The translations under genes were made by a program, and so were the position numbers. Under the pieces are notes generated by a model. The model made no database searches, was not told the DNA's origin, and worked only from the letters and a program-made list of their open reading frames with translations. From Spirochaetota bacterium (GTDB taxonomy: Bacteria > Spirochaetota > UBA12135 > COTS27): a stretch of DNA of 64,000 bases. Shown here piece after piece: positions 47,203 to 56,099 of this stretch; position 1 is the first letter of the stretch; each line of letters starts with the position of its first letter. Location of the stretch: contig AP019861.1 in NCBI GenBank assembly GCA_013426755.1, positions 1,953,271 to 2,017,270 of the forward strand, in the 5' to 3' direction.

Positions 47203-48753
47203 ATGCGATATTCACATTACGGAAAATCTTATCATCCTCTTAAAAATAAAAAAAATTCGCCTGCTAGCCAATTCTACAACTTGACCTCCAGTCGTAAAAA
47301 AAGATGGCTACTACCTGGGATCATTGCAATCAGCATTGGTTTAGCGTTCAGTCTGAGTGCATTAGGCGGGCTTATTAAAAATTTAACCCCGTCCCCATCT
47401 CAAATAAGTACACAACCTAAGTCTTCATCCAATACCCAAGCACCCTCGCTCGCCGCCGCTAACAATTATACGGCAGCAGAACCCCAAACCACCCCAAAAA
47501 ATAACATTCTGTCCGAAAAAAAAGACCCTATAAATTTGACAACCCCTACACGTCACTTGCTAGATCGCTTAACATCCCTTTTTAATAAAGCACCCACTCA
47601 AATTCCCAATAAAGAACTAACACATTCCATTGCAGACACCAAAAACTATGCAGCCACTTCCTCTACTACAGCTACCAGCAGCCAGCATAACAAAGAAAAT
47701 AACGACCATTTATTCATTCCACCCCTCGTAGAATATACCAAGGAAGCCAAACTTCCATTCAAACAACTCATTTCAAGTCAATATATAGATTACATCTCAA
47801 CGAAAGCACCCTCTTCTAATCCACCCCATTATCATTACGAACAGCTTATTTATGACAGTGAAGCCAATAAAGAAATCACCCGTGATGAGATAGGTGATTT
47901 TATTGACGAACAGGGCAGAGACATTTTATTGACAAAAACCAATCCTTACGCTGCCGCCGAACCTAAAAATTCATACACCCAACGCGCTAAAGATTTTTTT
48001 AGAACATCAGGCCACGTCATCAAAAAAGGAGAATCCCTTTGGAGTATTTCACAAAAATATCAAGTTTCAATAGATAGCCTTATCACATTAAATAACATTG
48101 AAAACGTTCACACCCTCAAACCAGGACAAGCGTTAAATATTCCTAAATATTCAGGCGTTTATCATAACGTCAAAAAAGGTGAATCGCTTTATTCCATCTC
48201 ACAATATTACAACGTCCGCACAGAAGACGTCGTCACCCTACACGCCAATCGTGATTTCCTGAGCCCACAGCAAAAAGTTTTTGTTAAAAATGTTCGCATC
48301 CACCCTTCACAACGCAGAAAACTCTTCGGCAATCTCTTTTTACTGCCACTCTCAGGCATTCTCACTTCAAGCTACGGCATCCGACTGCATCCTATAAAAA
48401 ATAGAATGCTCTTTCATACGGGCATTGATCTAGCCGCTGCATACGGACATCCCGTACGATCAGCTTTAGCAGGAAGAGTAATTTCTGTCTCACATCAAGG
48501 CGGCTATGGCAATCGCATTGTCATCAAACACGCACTCGGGTATCAGACCACTTACAGTCATCTCAGTCGTTTCAATGTCAAGAAAGGACAATCCATTAAA
48601 CGCGGACAAATTATCGGTCGCATCGGTAATTCTGGTCTATCCACAGGACCGCACCTGCATTTCGAGATCAAACATCGAAACCGCTTTGTCAATCCAATCC
48701 AATTCCTCCCAAGTCTCAAACAAACAGGACTAAAACACAATCACCGTACTTAA
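47203..48753 (+). CDS. LysM-domain M23 peptidase (murein hydrolase, membrane-anchored)
   Basis: A predicted peptidoglycan endopeptidase facing the periplasm. Residues about 34-52 (LLPGIIAISIGLAFSLSAL) are a single membrane anchor. A disordered Ser/Thr/Asn-rich stretch follows, then two LysM units: HVIKKGESLWSISQKY and YHNVKKGESLYSISQYY (about 270-365). The M23 domain has HTGIDLAA (His and Asp zinc ligands), YSHLSRF and HLHFEI (His-x-His), so the catalytic set is complete, unlike many NlpD-type activators. RLHPIKNRMLFHTGIDL is typical of the spirochaete and proteobacterial group. TATAAA ends 12 bases before the ATG and no Shine-Dalgarno sequence is present. Confidence 0.9.
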   Translation: MRYSHYGKSYHPLKNKKNSPASQFYNLTSSRKKRWLLPGIIAISIGLAFSLSALGGLIKNLTPSPSQISTQPKSSSNTQAPSLAAANNYTAAEPQTTPKNNILSEKKDPINLTTPTRHLLDRLTSLFNKAPTQIPNKELTHSIADTKNYAATSSTTATSSQHNKENNDHLFIPPLVEYTKEAKLPFKQLISSQYIDYISTKAPSSNPPHYHYEQLIYDSEANKEITRDEIGDFIDEQGRDILLTKTNPYAAAEPKNSYTQRAKDFFRTSGHVIKKGESLWSISQKYQVSIDSLITLNNIENVHTLKPGQALNIPKYSGVYHNVKKGESLYSISQYYNVRTEDVVTLHANRDFLSPQQKVFVKNVRIHPSQRRKLFGNLFLLPLSGILTSSYGIRLHPIKNRMLFHTGIDLAAAYGHPVRSALAGRVISVSHQGGYGNRIVIKHALGYQTTYSHLSRFNVKKGQSIKRGQIIGRIGNSGLSTGPHLHFEIKHRNRFVNPIQFLPSLKQTGLKHNHRT

Positions 48754-48891
48754 ATCATACCATATACAAACCGCTAGTATGATACAACCCACTTTTTATA
48801 CACTTCTTATACCTTTTTATAAGCACTATGGCTTACTTTGATCAAGTAGAGTCCTCCCCTCCTCTCTTACGAGGCTAGACCAGAATGAGAT

Positions 48892-49182
48892 TTACGGTGT
48901 TAGATCGGGAAGATAACCCAGATTATAAAAAATAAGATAAACAATAAACCTAAGTACCAGTAACGTAAGGACGCCCTGGACAAGAAATAACGACGGTATG
49001 ATTAGAAATTTGGGAAGTATCCGTGCAAGTAGCTGCAAATACCATTCTGTAAGGTAATAGAAAAACTTATAAACAAAATTACCGCGCTGCACCCCTATAA
49101 GAACGGACAGCACCGCACGTCCTAGCAAGGTCCACATCAAAACACTGATGCAGTAATTGAGAATGAGATAAAATGTATACAC
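48892..49182 (-). CDS. YggT-like small membrane protein
   Basis: A 96-residue protein with two hydrophobic spans (about 4-30 and 58-88) separated by FYYLTEWYLQLLARILPKF, which resembles the F-(L/Y)-x-x-TE-P-x-L-x-P-x-R-x-x-(I/L)P segment of YggT proteins. YggT proteins are implicated in osmotic tolerance and cell-division contexts in other bacteria. The match is weak. It lies downstream of the symporter on the same strand, but a strong terminator separates them. Confidence 0.5.
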   Translation of the reverse strand: MYTFYLILNYCISVLMWTLLGRAVLSVLIGVQRGNFVYKFFYYLTEWYLQLLARILPKFLIIPSLFLVQGVLTLLVLRFIVYLIFYNLGYLPDLTP

Positions 49183-49237
49183 GAGTTAGAAACTAGTTGG
49201 AAGCTAGCCTATAACAACATTAACGACCAAGTAAAAA

Positions 49238-49286
49238 TAGAAAGTCAAATTGCCTTTATAAAAAATAAAGACAATTTAACTTTCTA
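49238..49286 (-). terminator. Strong intrinsic terminator of the symporter operon
   Basis: 49238-49259 pairs with 49286-49265: 20 of 22 positions match, leaving a loop of about five bases. Read on the minus strand, the stem is followed by TTTTT (plus-strand a's at 49233-49237). It lies 61 bases after the symporter stop. This is the clearest terminator in the window. Confidence 0.75.
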
Positions 49287-49346
49287 CTTCAAATTAAGGG
49301 TTACTTATGATAATTCTTAATAGGTGTCGTTTACAGTCAATTCAAA

Positions 49347-51122
49347 TTAACCGTAAATTTCCTGCGAATCATCTGTTCCCGTCATGGTAGTGCCCGCTGG
49401 GATGCGAACGTTATCGACCATAGTTTGTATTTTCTCAGAGGGTGGTTCTGTAAGTAAGGAAACAACGACCATCACGACAAACGAGACTGGGATACCAAAG
49501 ACTCCTGCTGAAATATTAGGTACGTTGAACCATAGAGCCATTCCTCCGTATTTCGTACCGAAGAGGTAGATGCAGCAGAGAATAAACCCTGATAGCATTC
49601 CTGCGATAGCGCCCTGTTTGTTAGCCCGTTTCCACCAGACACCTAAGACGAGCGGTGCGAACAGTCCTGACGCAGCGATAGAAAACGCCCAGGCGACCAT
49701 AGATAAGATATCTGAGGGTCTTGTCGAGGCGAGCCATGCTGCGAAAATAGCAACAAAGATAAGCACTGTTCGAGCTACGATAAGTCTTAGTCGTGTAGAA
49801 GCTTCAGGATTGATCATCTTAAAGTAAATATCATGACTGAGTGCGTTAGCAATAGCTAAGAGTAGTCCATCTGCAGTAGAAAGCGCAGCAGCGAGTCCCC
49901 CCGCAGCAACGAGTCCTGCAATCACATAAGGAAGCCCAGCGATCTCAGGTGTCGCTAGAACAACAACGTCGCGATTGATCGTAAATTCACTGAACTGCAA
50001 AATCCCATCTGCGTTAGCATCATCAATGCTAACAAGCCCAATATCACCCCATGAACTCACCCATGAAGGCAAGGAAGCAATCGAGTTCCCAACGACATTC
50101 GAGAGAATTTCATAGCGTGCAAAAGCAGCGTAAGCAGGTGCTGTGAAGTACAATAAGAAGATAAATAGTAGAGCCCACCCTACTGAGAGCCGTGCCGCTT
50201 TTACACTTGGTGTTGTAAAAAAGCGCATGAGCACGTGTGGCAATGAAGCTGTACCTAGCATAAGACAGAAGATGAGTGCAAAGAAGTTAAACGGCGTATA
50301 ATTAGTGAATGCCGCGACATAAGACTTCTCGACGCCTTGTTCTGCTTCTAGGGTTGTGATCTGATCGAGCACACTACCGTAGGTGAGTTGTGGGATTGGA
50401 AAGCCCGTGACTTTAGTAGAAAGCCAGATGACAGGGATCAAATACGCAATGATCAGAATGATGTACTGGGCGACTTGTGTCCATGTGACACCGCGCATAC
50501 CACCGAGCATTGAACACACGAGGATTCCAAAGAGACCGAAGAAGACGGCGACTTCAAATTGGATTCCCGTAAATCGTGAGGTAATAATGCCTGTCGCATA
50601 GATTTGAGCGGTGACGTAAGTGATCGAACATGCCATGAGGACAATGATTCCAATCACACGGGCGAAATTCCCGTCATAACGACTTCCTAAGAAGTCTGGG
50701 ACGGTAAAAGCACCAAATTTTCTAAGGTAAGGTGCTAGCAGAACGGCGACAAGGACGTAACCGCCTGTCCAGCCTAAGACAAAAGCAAGGCCATCATATC
50801 CTAGTAGGTATAAACTTCCTGCCATACCGACGAAAGAAGCACCTGACATCCAGTCGGAGGCGGTTGCCATCCCATTAAAAACAGGAGGGACTTGGCGTCC
50901 TGCGACGTAGTATTGGCTTACGCGCGCCGTTCTAGAAATGATGCCAATAGCGGCATAAACGGCAATTGTCATGAACATGAAGACATAACCGATGATTCGA
51001 TCAGGAATGCCAACTTGTTCGAGCACTGCTAGAATAAGCACGAATACAACGAAAGCCCCTGTGTATAAGCCATATATACGGGGCAGATTTTTAACAAAAG
51101 CATCTTCGTTTTGATTACTCAT
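49347..51122 (-). CDS. Sodium:solute symporter (VC_2705-type, acetate/monocarboxylate-like)
   Basis: An inner-membrane transporter of the SSS family with about 13 membrane segments in 591 residues. Landmarks are RTARVSQYYVAGRQVPPVFNG, GMATASDWMSGASFVGM, YVLVAVLLAPYLRKFGAFTVPDF, and GLVAAGGLAAALSTADGLLLA, whose Ser/Thr pair is the usual second Na+ site. The subfamily is the one that pairs with a small DUF4212 subunit (next gene). Substrate cannot be fixed; short-chain carboxylates are the usual guess. GAGAGG precedes the ATG by eight bases. A strong terminator follows the gene. A stretch with an EF-hand-like pattern (DDANADGILQFSEF) lies in a loop near residue 360, which is unusual. Confidence 0.88.
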   Translation of the reverse strand: MSNQNEDAFVKNLPRIYGLYTGAFVVFVLILAVLEQVGIPDRIIGYVFMFMTIAVYAAIGIISRTARVSQYYVAGRQVPPVFNGMATASDWMSGASFVGMAGSLYLLGYDGLAFVLGWTGGYVLVAVLLAPYLRKFGAFTVPDFLGSRYDGNFARVIGIIVLMACSITYVTAQIYATGIITSRFTGIQFEVAVFFGLFGILVCSMLGGMRGVTWTQVAQYIILIIAYLIPVIWLSTKVTGFPIPQLTYGSVLDQITTLEAEQGVEKSYVAAFTNYTPFNFFALIFCLMLGTASLPHVLMRFFTTPSVKAARLSVGWALLFIFLLYFTAPAYAAFARYEILSNVVGNSIASLPSWVSSWGDIGLVSIDDANADGILQFSEFTINRDVVVLATPEIAGLPYVIAGLVAAGGLAAALSTADGLLLAIANALSHDIYFKMINPEASTRLRLIVARTVLIFVAIFAAWLASTRPSDILSMVAWAFSIAASGLFAPLVLGVWWKRANKQGAIAGMLSGFILCCIYLFGTKYGGMALWFNVPNISAGVFGIPVSFVVMVVVSLLTEPPSEKIQTMVDNVRIPAGTTMTGTDDSQEIYG

Positions 51123-51201
51123 AATATAAACCTCTCTAAATGAGCAAATATTATAATTGTTATAATTTTAAAGTTACTGTTAGTATAAGAAGAGTAGCGT
51201 T

Positions 51202-51480
51202 CTACTCATCTTTTTCTGCGACACCGGTCTCTACGTCAATAGCGTTCTGCCGTCTAGCAAAGACAAATATCATGATCACAAAAACAATAAGCGATCCTTG
51301 TCCCGCAAGATAATAGCCCAATTTGAAATTGAGAACTGGTATCGTAACATTATTGAATACGATTACAAAACCATGAATGACAAAGCTAAATACAAACCAG
51401 AGTACCATCATTCTGATCATGAGTGCTTTCGACTTCTGCCAATGCTGCAATCGTTTTCCATCATCTATTTGTGTATCCAT
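51202..51480 (-). CDS. DUF4212 small symporter subunit
   Basis: A 92-residue protein with two membrane segments. It carries the pattern W-x3-KALMIRMMVLWFVFSF, GYYLAGQGSLIVFVIMIFVFA and a C-terminal RQNAIDVETGV, as in the DUF4212 proteins that accompany VC_2705-type sodium symporters. It is the first gene of a two-gene operon, 79 bases before the symporter. GGAGGA lies 11 bases before the ATG. Confidence 0.88.
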   Translation of the reverse strand: MDTQIDDGKRLQHWQKSKALMIRMMVLWFVFSFVIHGFVIVFNNVTIPVLNFKLGYYLAGQGSLIVFVIMIFVFARRQNAIDVETGVAEKDE

Positions 51481-53123
51481 TTTAATCGGTTTCCTCCAAT
51501 TAAGATAATTTTATATAGATAATTTGATGTAATTGATCTTATAAAGTATTTTTTTTGATTAATAATATGATTTTACAAAAAATAATTGTTATTGCAAATA
51601 ACCGTCAAGAATGATTAAGAATGATTCAATGGTTGTTATTATGAATTTTTTCTCTATCTATGAATATTCTCTCCATTCACCGTATTATTATATCTCTATT
51701 CTATTTTATTGTGTTGTTATCTCTCTACTTACTGTATTAGTATATAATGAACCTCGCTGTAGCGGGGTCATTTAAATTGATTTGATATTATGATCTAAGA
51801 ATTGCTCCTTAATGAAAGAATTGCCCCTTAATGATTTGCTGAAAAACCGAACTCATATTGACTTAAAAAATTGACTTAAAAAACTCAATTCATATTCAAT
51901 CCATATTGAATTTATATTCAATCCATATTCAATTCATATAAAAAAAGTCCATACAGGCATCAAACTTAATTCAATGCATCTATAAAACCTAATTTTAATA
52001 CTCAATAATACTCGTATGCCTTTATAAATTCCTTAAATTGCTCAAATTCCTATACGTCATACTATTTGTGCTATTTGTCTGATAAATGCTATTCGTCTTA
52101 TTTATGCTGTTCGTCTTATTTATGCTGATTTACCTTATTTTTCTTATTGATCTTACTTCTCCTATTTTCCCCTATTTTTATAAAACAGAATCTTATAATG
52201 CAATCTTTAAATTGCTGAACATTTAAAGCAAATTCCTGCACATCAATTGAGAGCTACTTGAAATGATTTGAAATGATCTGAAATTATTTGAAATGATCTG
52301 AAATTATTTGAAATGACCTAAAATGGCTTGAAATCACCTAAAACGACCTGAAATGACCTAAAATTATCTGAAATTAAATCATATTGAAACGTTGGGCTCA
52401 TTCTTTAATGTATAAAATTTTATTGTCTATCATAAAATAAATACGACTATTTGTCAAATGTGAACGCAGTTTTTGTGAATTTATCAATAAAAAAGTTATA
52501 AAACAAACTATTCTAAACTATTCTAAACCATTCTAAACCATTCAATTAACAACGATAGACGAATAATAGACGATTAAAAAGAAAAAAAGAACACTGCAAC
52601 GGTGCTGCAGTAATAATCACTAGTCTAAGCTAAACTATCATTTCTAAGCCATCATTTCTAAGCCATCATTTCTAAGCCATCATTTCTAAGCAATCGTTTT
52701 TTGTGATGATTTTTTTCAATAAGAACGTTCTTGCAGTAGGGAACAATATATTATAATTATAAGCATTTATACAAATACGGGTTATAACTGGATTGAATTT
52801 TCTGCTTTAATTCTCTTATAACTGCGATGGGAATAGAATTTTTAGGGTTTTAATAAGATTTTTAACAGGCACTGCGATTTTGTGCTATGGGTTTGTTTTT
52901 TGTACTTAGGTCTTTTTTATTGGGCTATTTTTACTAGGTTAGTTATTTTTACTAGGTTATTTTTACTATTTTCAATGCGATGGTTCAATGCGACTGGAAT
53001 ATCGCAACATTGACTCAATATTATCAAGTTTATATTATCAAGTTTAATGTGTAAAAACGCGACCTATTATCAGGTTTAATGTGTAAAAACGCGACCCACA
53101 AGTGAATTTTTTTATAATCTGCG
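51481..53123. repeat. 1.6-kb repeat-rich region between DUF4212 gene and asd
   Basis: Distinct arrays in order: attcaatccatattgaatt-like 12-base units at about 51885-51950; gtcttatttatgct 17-18-base units at about 52060-52140; a 10-base array of tgaaatgatc/tgaaattatt units, about 12 copies at 52258-52380; attctaaacc 10-11-base units at about 52505-52545; taagccatcatttc 14-base units, five copies, at about 52620-52692; and ttttactaggtta pieces at about 52925-52970. No gene was found. Confidence 0.85.
53043..53118 (+). promoter_or_regulatory. asd upstream: 22-bp direct repeat and -10 box
   Basis: tttaatgtgtaaaaacgcga and two further bases occur at 53043-53064 and 53075-53096 (32 apart). TATAAT at 53113-53118 follows, only five bases before the asd ATG at 53124. 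The repeats sit where a -35 region and operator would be. They may be a regulator site or another tandem duplication. Confidence 0.5.
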
Positions 53124-54347
53124 ATGGAATCCACTAAATTAGCCCCCAGAGACAAACCCAAACTAGGCATCATAGGATGGCGCGGAATGGTCGGGTCTGT
53201 ACTCTTAGAACGAATGAAATGTGAAGCGGATTTCAATTATTTTCAAACTACCTTCTATTCGTCTTCACAGGCAGGCAGTGCAGCACCTGCAATCGATGAT
53301 AATACAGGTAAAAATGCTGGAAATTTGCTCTCAAACCCAACCATAGGTGATGCTTACGATTATTCTGATCTTAGCAAGCTAGATATTATTTTAACAACGC
53401 AAGGTGGAAGTTATAGTGAAAAAGTTCTACCCAAACTACGTCATATGGGCTGGCAAGGGTATTGGATCGATGCCGCTTCAACATTTCGCATGCACCCCAA
53501 TACAAAAATTGTCCTAGACCCGATCAATAGAGCCGATTTACTAACAGCCATTTCACAAGGCATTAAGACATTTGCTGGGGCAAACTGCTCAACGGCGACG
53601 CTGTTATTGGGACTTGCAGGCTTATTTCAAGCGTCTTTAATTGAAACGTTATCATTTATGAGCTATCAGTCTATCTCTGGCGCAGGGGCGCAAGCGATGA
53701 AAGAATTGATCGCTCAGCACGATTACATCAGTAAAAACCAATCGGCACATGCCCATCACACCCACTCCGCCATAGAACAAGAAAAAAACCTCACACAAGC
53801 ACTCCACGATGAGAATTTTCCCAAAACCTCACTCTCCGTTCCACTAGCAACCAATATTCTGCCCTGGATCGATAGCGACTTAGGAACAGGTTCTTCACGT
53901 GAAGAACTTAAAACAATGGATGAAACAAATAAAATTCTAAGCATCGCAGCACATAAGCGTATTCCTATCGACGGAACTTGTGTGCGCGTCGGTGTGTTGC
54001 GTTCGCATAGCTTTGGGTGCACTATCAGGCTTCGTAAAAATCTAGCAATTGCTGAGATCGAGCAGATTATCGCAGGAGCACATCCATGGGTAAAACTAAT
54101 TCCCAATACCAAAGAAGCCACACTTCGTCACTTGACACCCATTGCCTGTGCTAAAACACTTGATATTCACGTAGGAAGACTTCGTAAAACACGTATCGAT
54201 GCCTACACGATCAATGCTTTCGTCATTGCAGACCAATTGCTCTGGGGAGCAGCTGAACCGTTAAGACGGATGCTGCACCTAATCTTAGAACGTTACGCGC
54301 ACGAACCTACGCTTTTTAACAACGAGAATGCCCTCATAAAAAAATAA
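53124..54347 (+). CDS. asd: Aspartate-semialdehyde dehydrogenase
   Basis: Reduces aspartyl phosphate to aspartate semialdehyde, the branch point for lysine/diaminopimelate, threonine and methionine. The long proteobacterial type is indicated: GIIGWRGMVGSVLLERM for NADP binding, TTQGGSYSEKVLPKLR, GWQGYWIDAASTFRM, active-site Cys155 in GANCSTATLLL and His295 in RSHSFGC. SYQSISGAGAQAMKEL also fits. At 407 residues it is slightly longer than the usual 370, with a His-rich stretch (SAHAHHTHSA) as a small insertion. TATAAT five bases before the ATG implies a leaderless mRNA. It supplies the substrate of DapA. Confidence 0.95.
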   Translation: MESTKLAPRDKPKLGIIGWRGMVGSVLLERMKCEADFNYFQTTFYSSSQAGSAAPAIDDNTGKNAGNLLSNPTIGDAYDYSDLSKLDIILTTQGGSYSEKVLPKLRHMGWQGYWIDAASTFRMHPNTKIVLDPINRADLLTAISQGIKTFAGANCSTATLLLGLAGLFQASLIETLSFMSYQSISGAGAQAMKELIAQHDYISKNQSAHAHHTHSAIEQEKNLTQALHDENFPKTSLSVPLATNILPWIDSDLGTGSSREELKTMDETNKILSIAAHKRIPIDGTCVRVGVLRSHSFGCTIRLRKNLAIAEIEQIIAGAHPWVKLIPNTKEATLRHLTPIACAKTLDIHVGRLRKTRIDAYTINAFVIADQLLWGAAEPLRRMLHLILERYAHEPTLFNNENALIKK

Positions 54348-54565
54348 TAATCATAATGCCCCATAAATACAATAACCCTATTCCCCTGTTAAACAATGAT
54401 GCCCCTGTAAAAAAACATCCTTAATACAAGCAACAACATAAGCAAACACAATAGAATATTAACTAAATGATAACCCAATCACAGCATAATAACCCAGCCA
54501 CAGCAGACAAATCCAATAATAATACTACTACTGAGAGAATAATAATACTGAGAGGTAAGCTAATT

Positions 54566-55462
54566 ATGAAGAAACTTTTATCGATTGATCTTAATTTTAA
54601 TAACGTACCTCGTACGATAGGCACGTATTTAATGGAAACAGAAGCGGGACTTGTACTCTTTGAGAGCGGTCCTCAAAGCTGCACGCAAACACTTAAAACA
54701 CAACTAGGTACATTAGGCTATCAATTAAGCGACATTAAGCACGTATTTATCACGCATATTCACCTAGACCATTCGGCGGGCGCATGGGAATTGGCTAATA
54801 ACGGGGCAATGATTTATGCCCACGAGAAAGGCATAACACATCTTCACGATCCAGAGAAATTGATTCGATCGGCTACTCGCATCTATAAGGATCAAATGGA
54901 AGCGCTATGGGGCACTGTTAAGGGAATTCCACATGAACGACTGAGACCCCTCACCGATGGCGATGAGATTAAGCTAGGCGAGAGTGTTGTGACGGCAATT
55001 GAGACACTTGGTCATGCTGGTCATCATCACATCTATAAGATAGAGGACAGCATTATAGCGGGAGATATTGCTGGAGTGCGATTATTTGAAACGGCGGGTG
55101 TTGTTCCACCTGCACCACCGCCTGATCTTCTAATTGAACCATGGCAGGAATCGATCAAAAAATTGAAATCGCTAGCACCTGCTAAGTTGTGTCTCACGCA
55201 TTTTGGTACTATTGAAGGGAATGCTGCTATTACAAAGCATCTAGACGACATGAGTCGTACACTTGATACGCTAGGGGCTTGGATGCATGAAACGTTTCCA
55301 CTTGCTGAGGCCGGTCGTGATAAAGCATTGGCTGAATTGACGGCACTTTTACGGGGCATGATAGGTAATGAAGCGCATATTGCGGCTTATGAAACGATCA
55401 ATCCCCCTGAAATGACTTTAATGGGCGTCGAGTACTACTACAATAAGCATATTGCTCGTTGA
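54566..55462 (+). CDS. Metallo-beta-lactamase-fold hydrolase
   Basis: A 298-residue MBL-fold protein of the glyoxalase II-like group. The zinc motif THIHLDHSAGA (HxHxDH) is near residue 62, further ligands are in TLGHAGHHHIY, GDIAGVRLF and LCLTHFG. The C-terminal helical part (after about 215) resembles the substrate-recognition domain of such hydrolases. The ATG at 54566 is used rather than the open frame from 54467: a GAGAGGT sequence lies 9 bases upstream, and the MKKLLSIDLNFNN start fits the fold, whereas the upstream 33 residues are polar low-complexity. Substrate unknown. Confidence 0.85.
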   Translation: MKKLLSIDLNFNNVPRTIGTYLMETEAGLVLFESGPQSCTQTLKTQLGTLGYQLSDIKHVFITHIHLDHSAGAWELANNGAMIYAHEKGITHLHDPEKLIRSATRIYKDQMEALWGTVKGIPHERLRPLTDGDEIKLGESVVTAIETLGHAGHHHIYKIEDSIIAGDIAGVRLFETAGVVPPAPPPDLLIEPWQESIKKLKSLAPAKLCLTHFGTIEGNAAITKHLDDMSRTLDTLGAWMHETFPLAEAGRDKALAELTALLRGMIGNEAHIAAYETINPPEMTLMGVEYYYNKHIAR

Positions 55463-55484
55463 AAGAGTTTTATCTTACTGAATC

Positions 55485-55762
55485 CTATTGAGTCTTGTTG
55501 AATCTTATTCAATTTTACTGAATCTTATTCAATCTTGTTGAATCTTATTCAATCTTGTTGAATCTTATTCAATCTTGTTGAACCTTATTCAATTTTGTTG
55601 AATCTTATTCAATCTTGTTGAATCTTATTCAATCTTGTTGAACCTTATTCAATCTTGTTGAATCTTATTCAATCTTGTTGAATCTTATTCAATCTTGTTG
55701 AATCTTATTCAATCTTGTTGAATCTTATTCAATCTTGTTGAATCTTATTCAATTTTATTGAA
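55485..55762. repeat. 20-bp tandem array, about 13 copies
   Basis: Units alternate aatcttgttg and aatcttattc (20 bases), from shortly after the MBL gene to about 55760. GAAT...ATTC half-sites inside each unit are inverted. Copies are nearly identical in the middle and decay at the edges. There are no spacers. Confidence 0.95.
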
Positions 55763-55851
55763 TGCCTGAATGCTATTGATTGTCTGAGTGTTATTGACCG
55801 CCCAAGTACGGATTAGATAATAAGTGGATTTAGCTTGGGCTGGGTAAAATT

Positions 55852-56099
55852 CACTTCGATGGATTGATATTCAATTGGAATAGGTAAAATTCAATTGAGT
55901 CGAACAAAATTCACCTCGATGGATTGAAATTCAATTGGGATAGATAAACTTCAATTCAATTGAGTAAAATTCACCTCGATAGATTGAAATTCAATTGGGA
56001 TAGGTAAAATTCAATTCAATTGAGTAAAATTCACCTCGATGGATTAAAATTCAATTGGGATAGGTAAAACTCAATTCAATTGAGTAAAATTCACTTGGA
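55852..56099. repeat. 60-bp tandem array, 4 copies, running into the next gene's stop codon
   Basis: Copies begin with cac(c/t)tcgat at 55852, 55912, 55972 and 56032, with a fifth start at 56092 (cacttggattaag). The stop codon of the minus-strand gene at 56100 lies inside that fifth start. Within each unit, pieces such as attcaattg are themselves repeated. Confidence 0.95.

Noticed and set aside
48506..48740. ORFs overlapping the M23 catalytic domain
   Set aside because: They are out-of-frame or antisense shadows of the peptidase gene.
54467..54565. N-terminal extension of the MBL hydrolase
   Set aside because: The 33 extra residues are polar low-complexity; the ATG at 54566 has a good ribosome binding site and starts the conserved fold.
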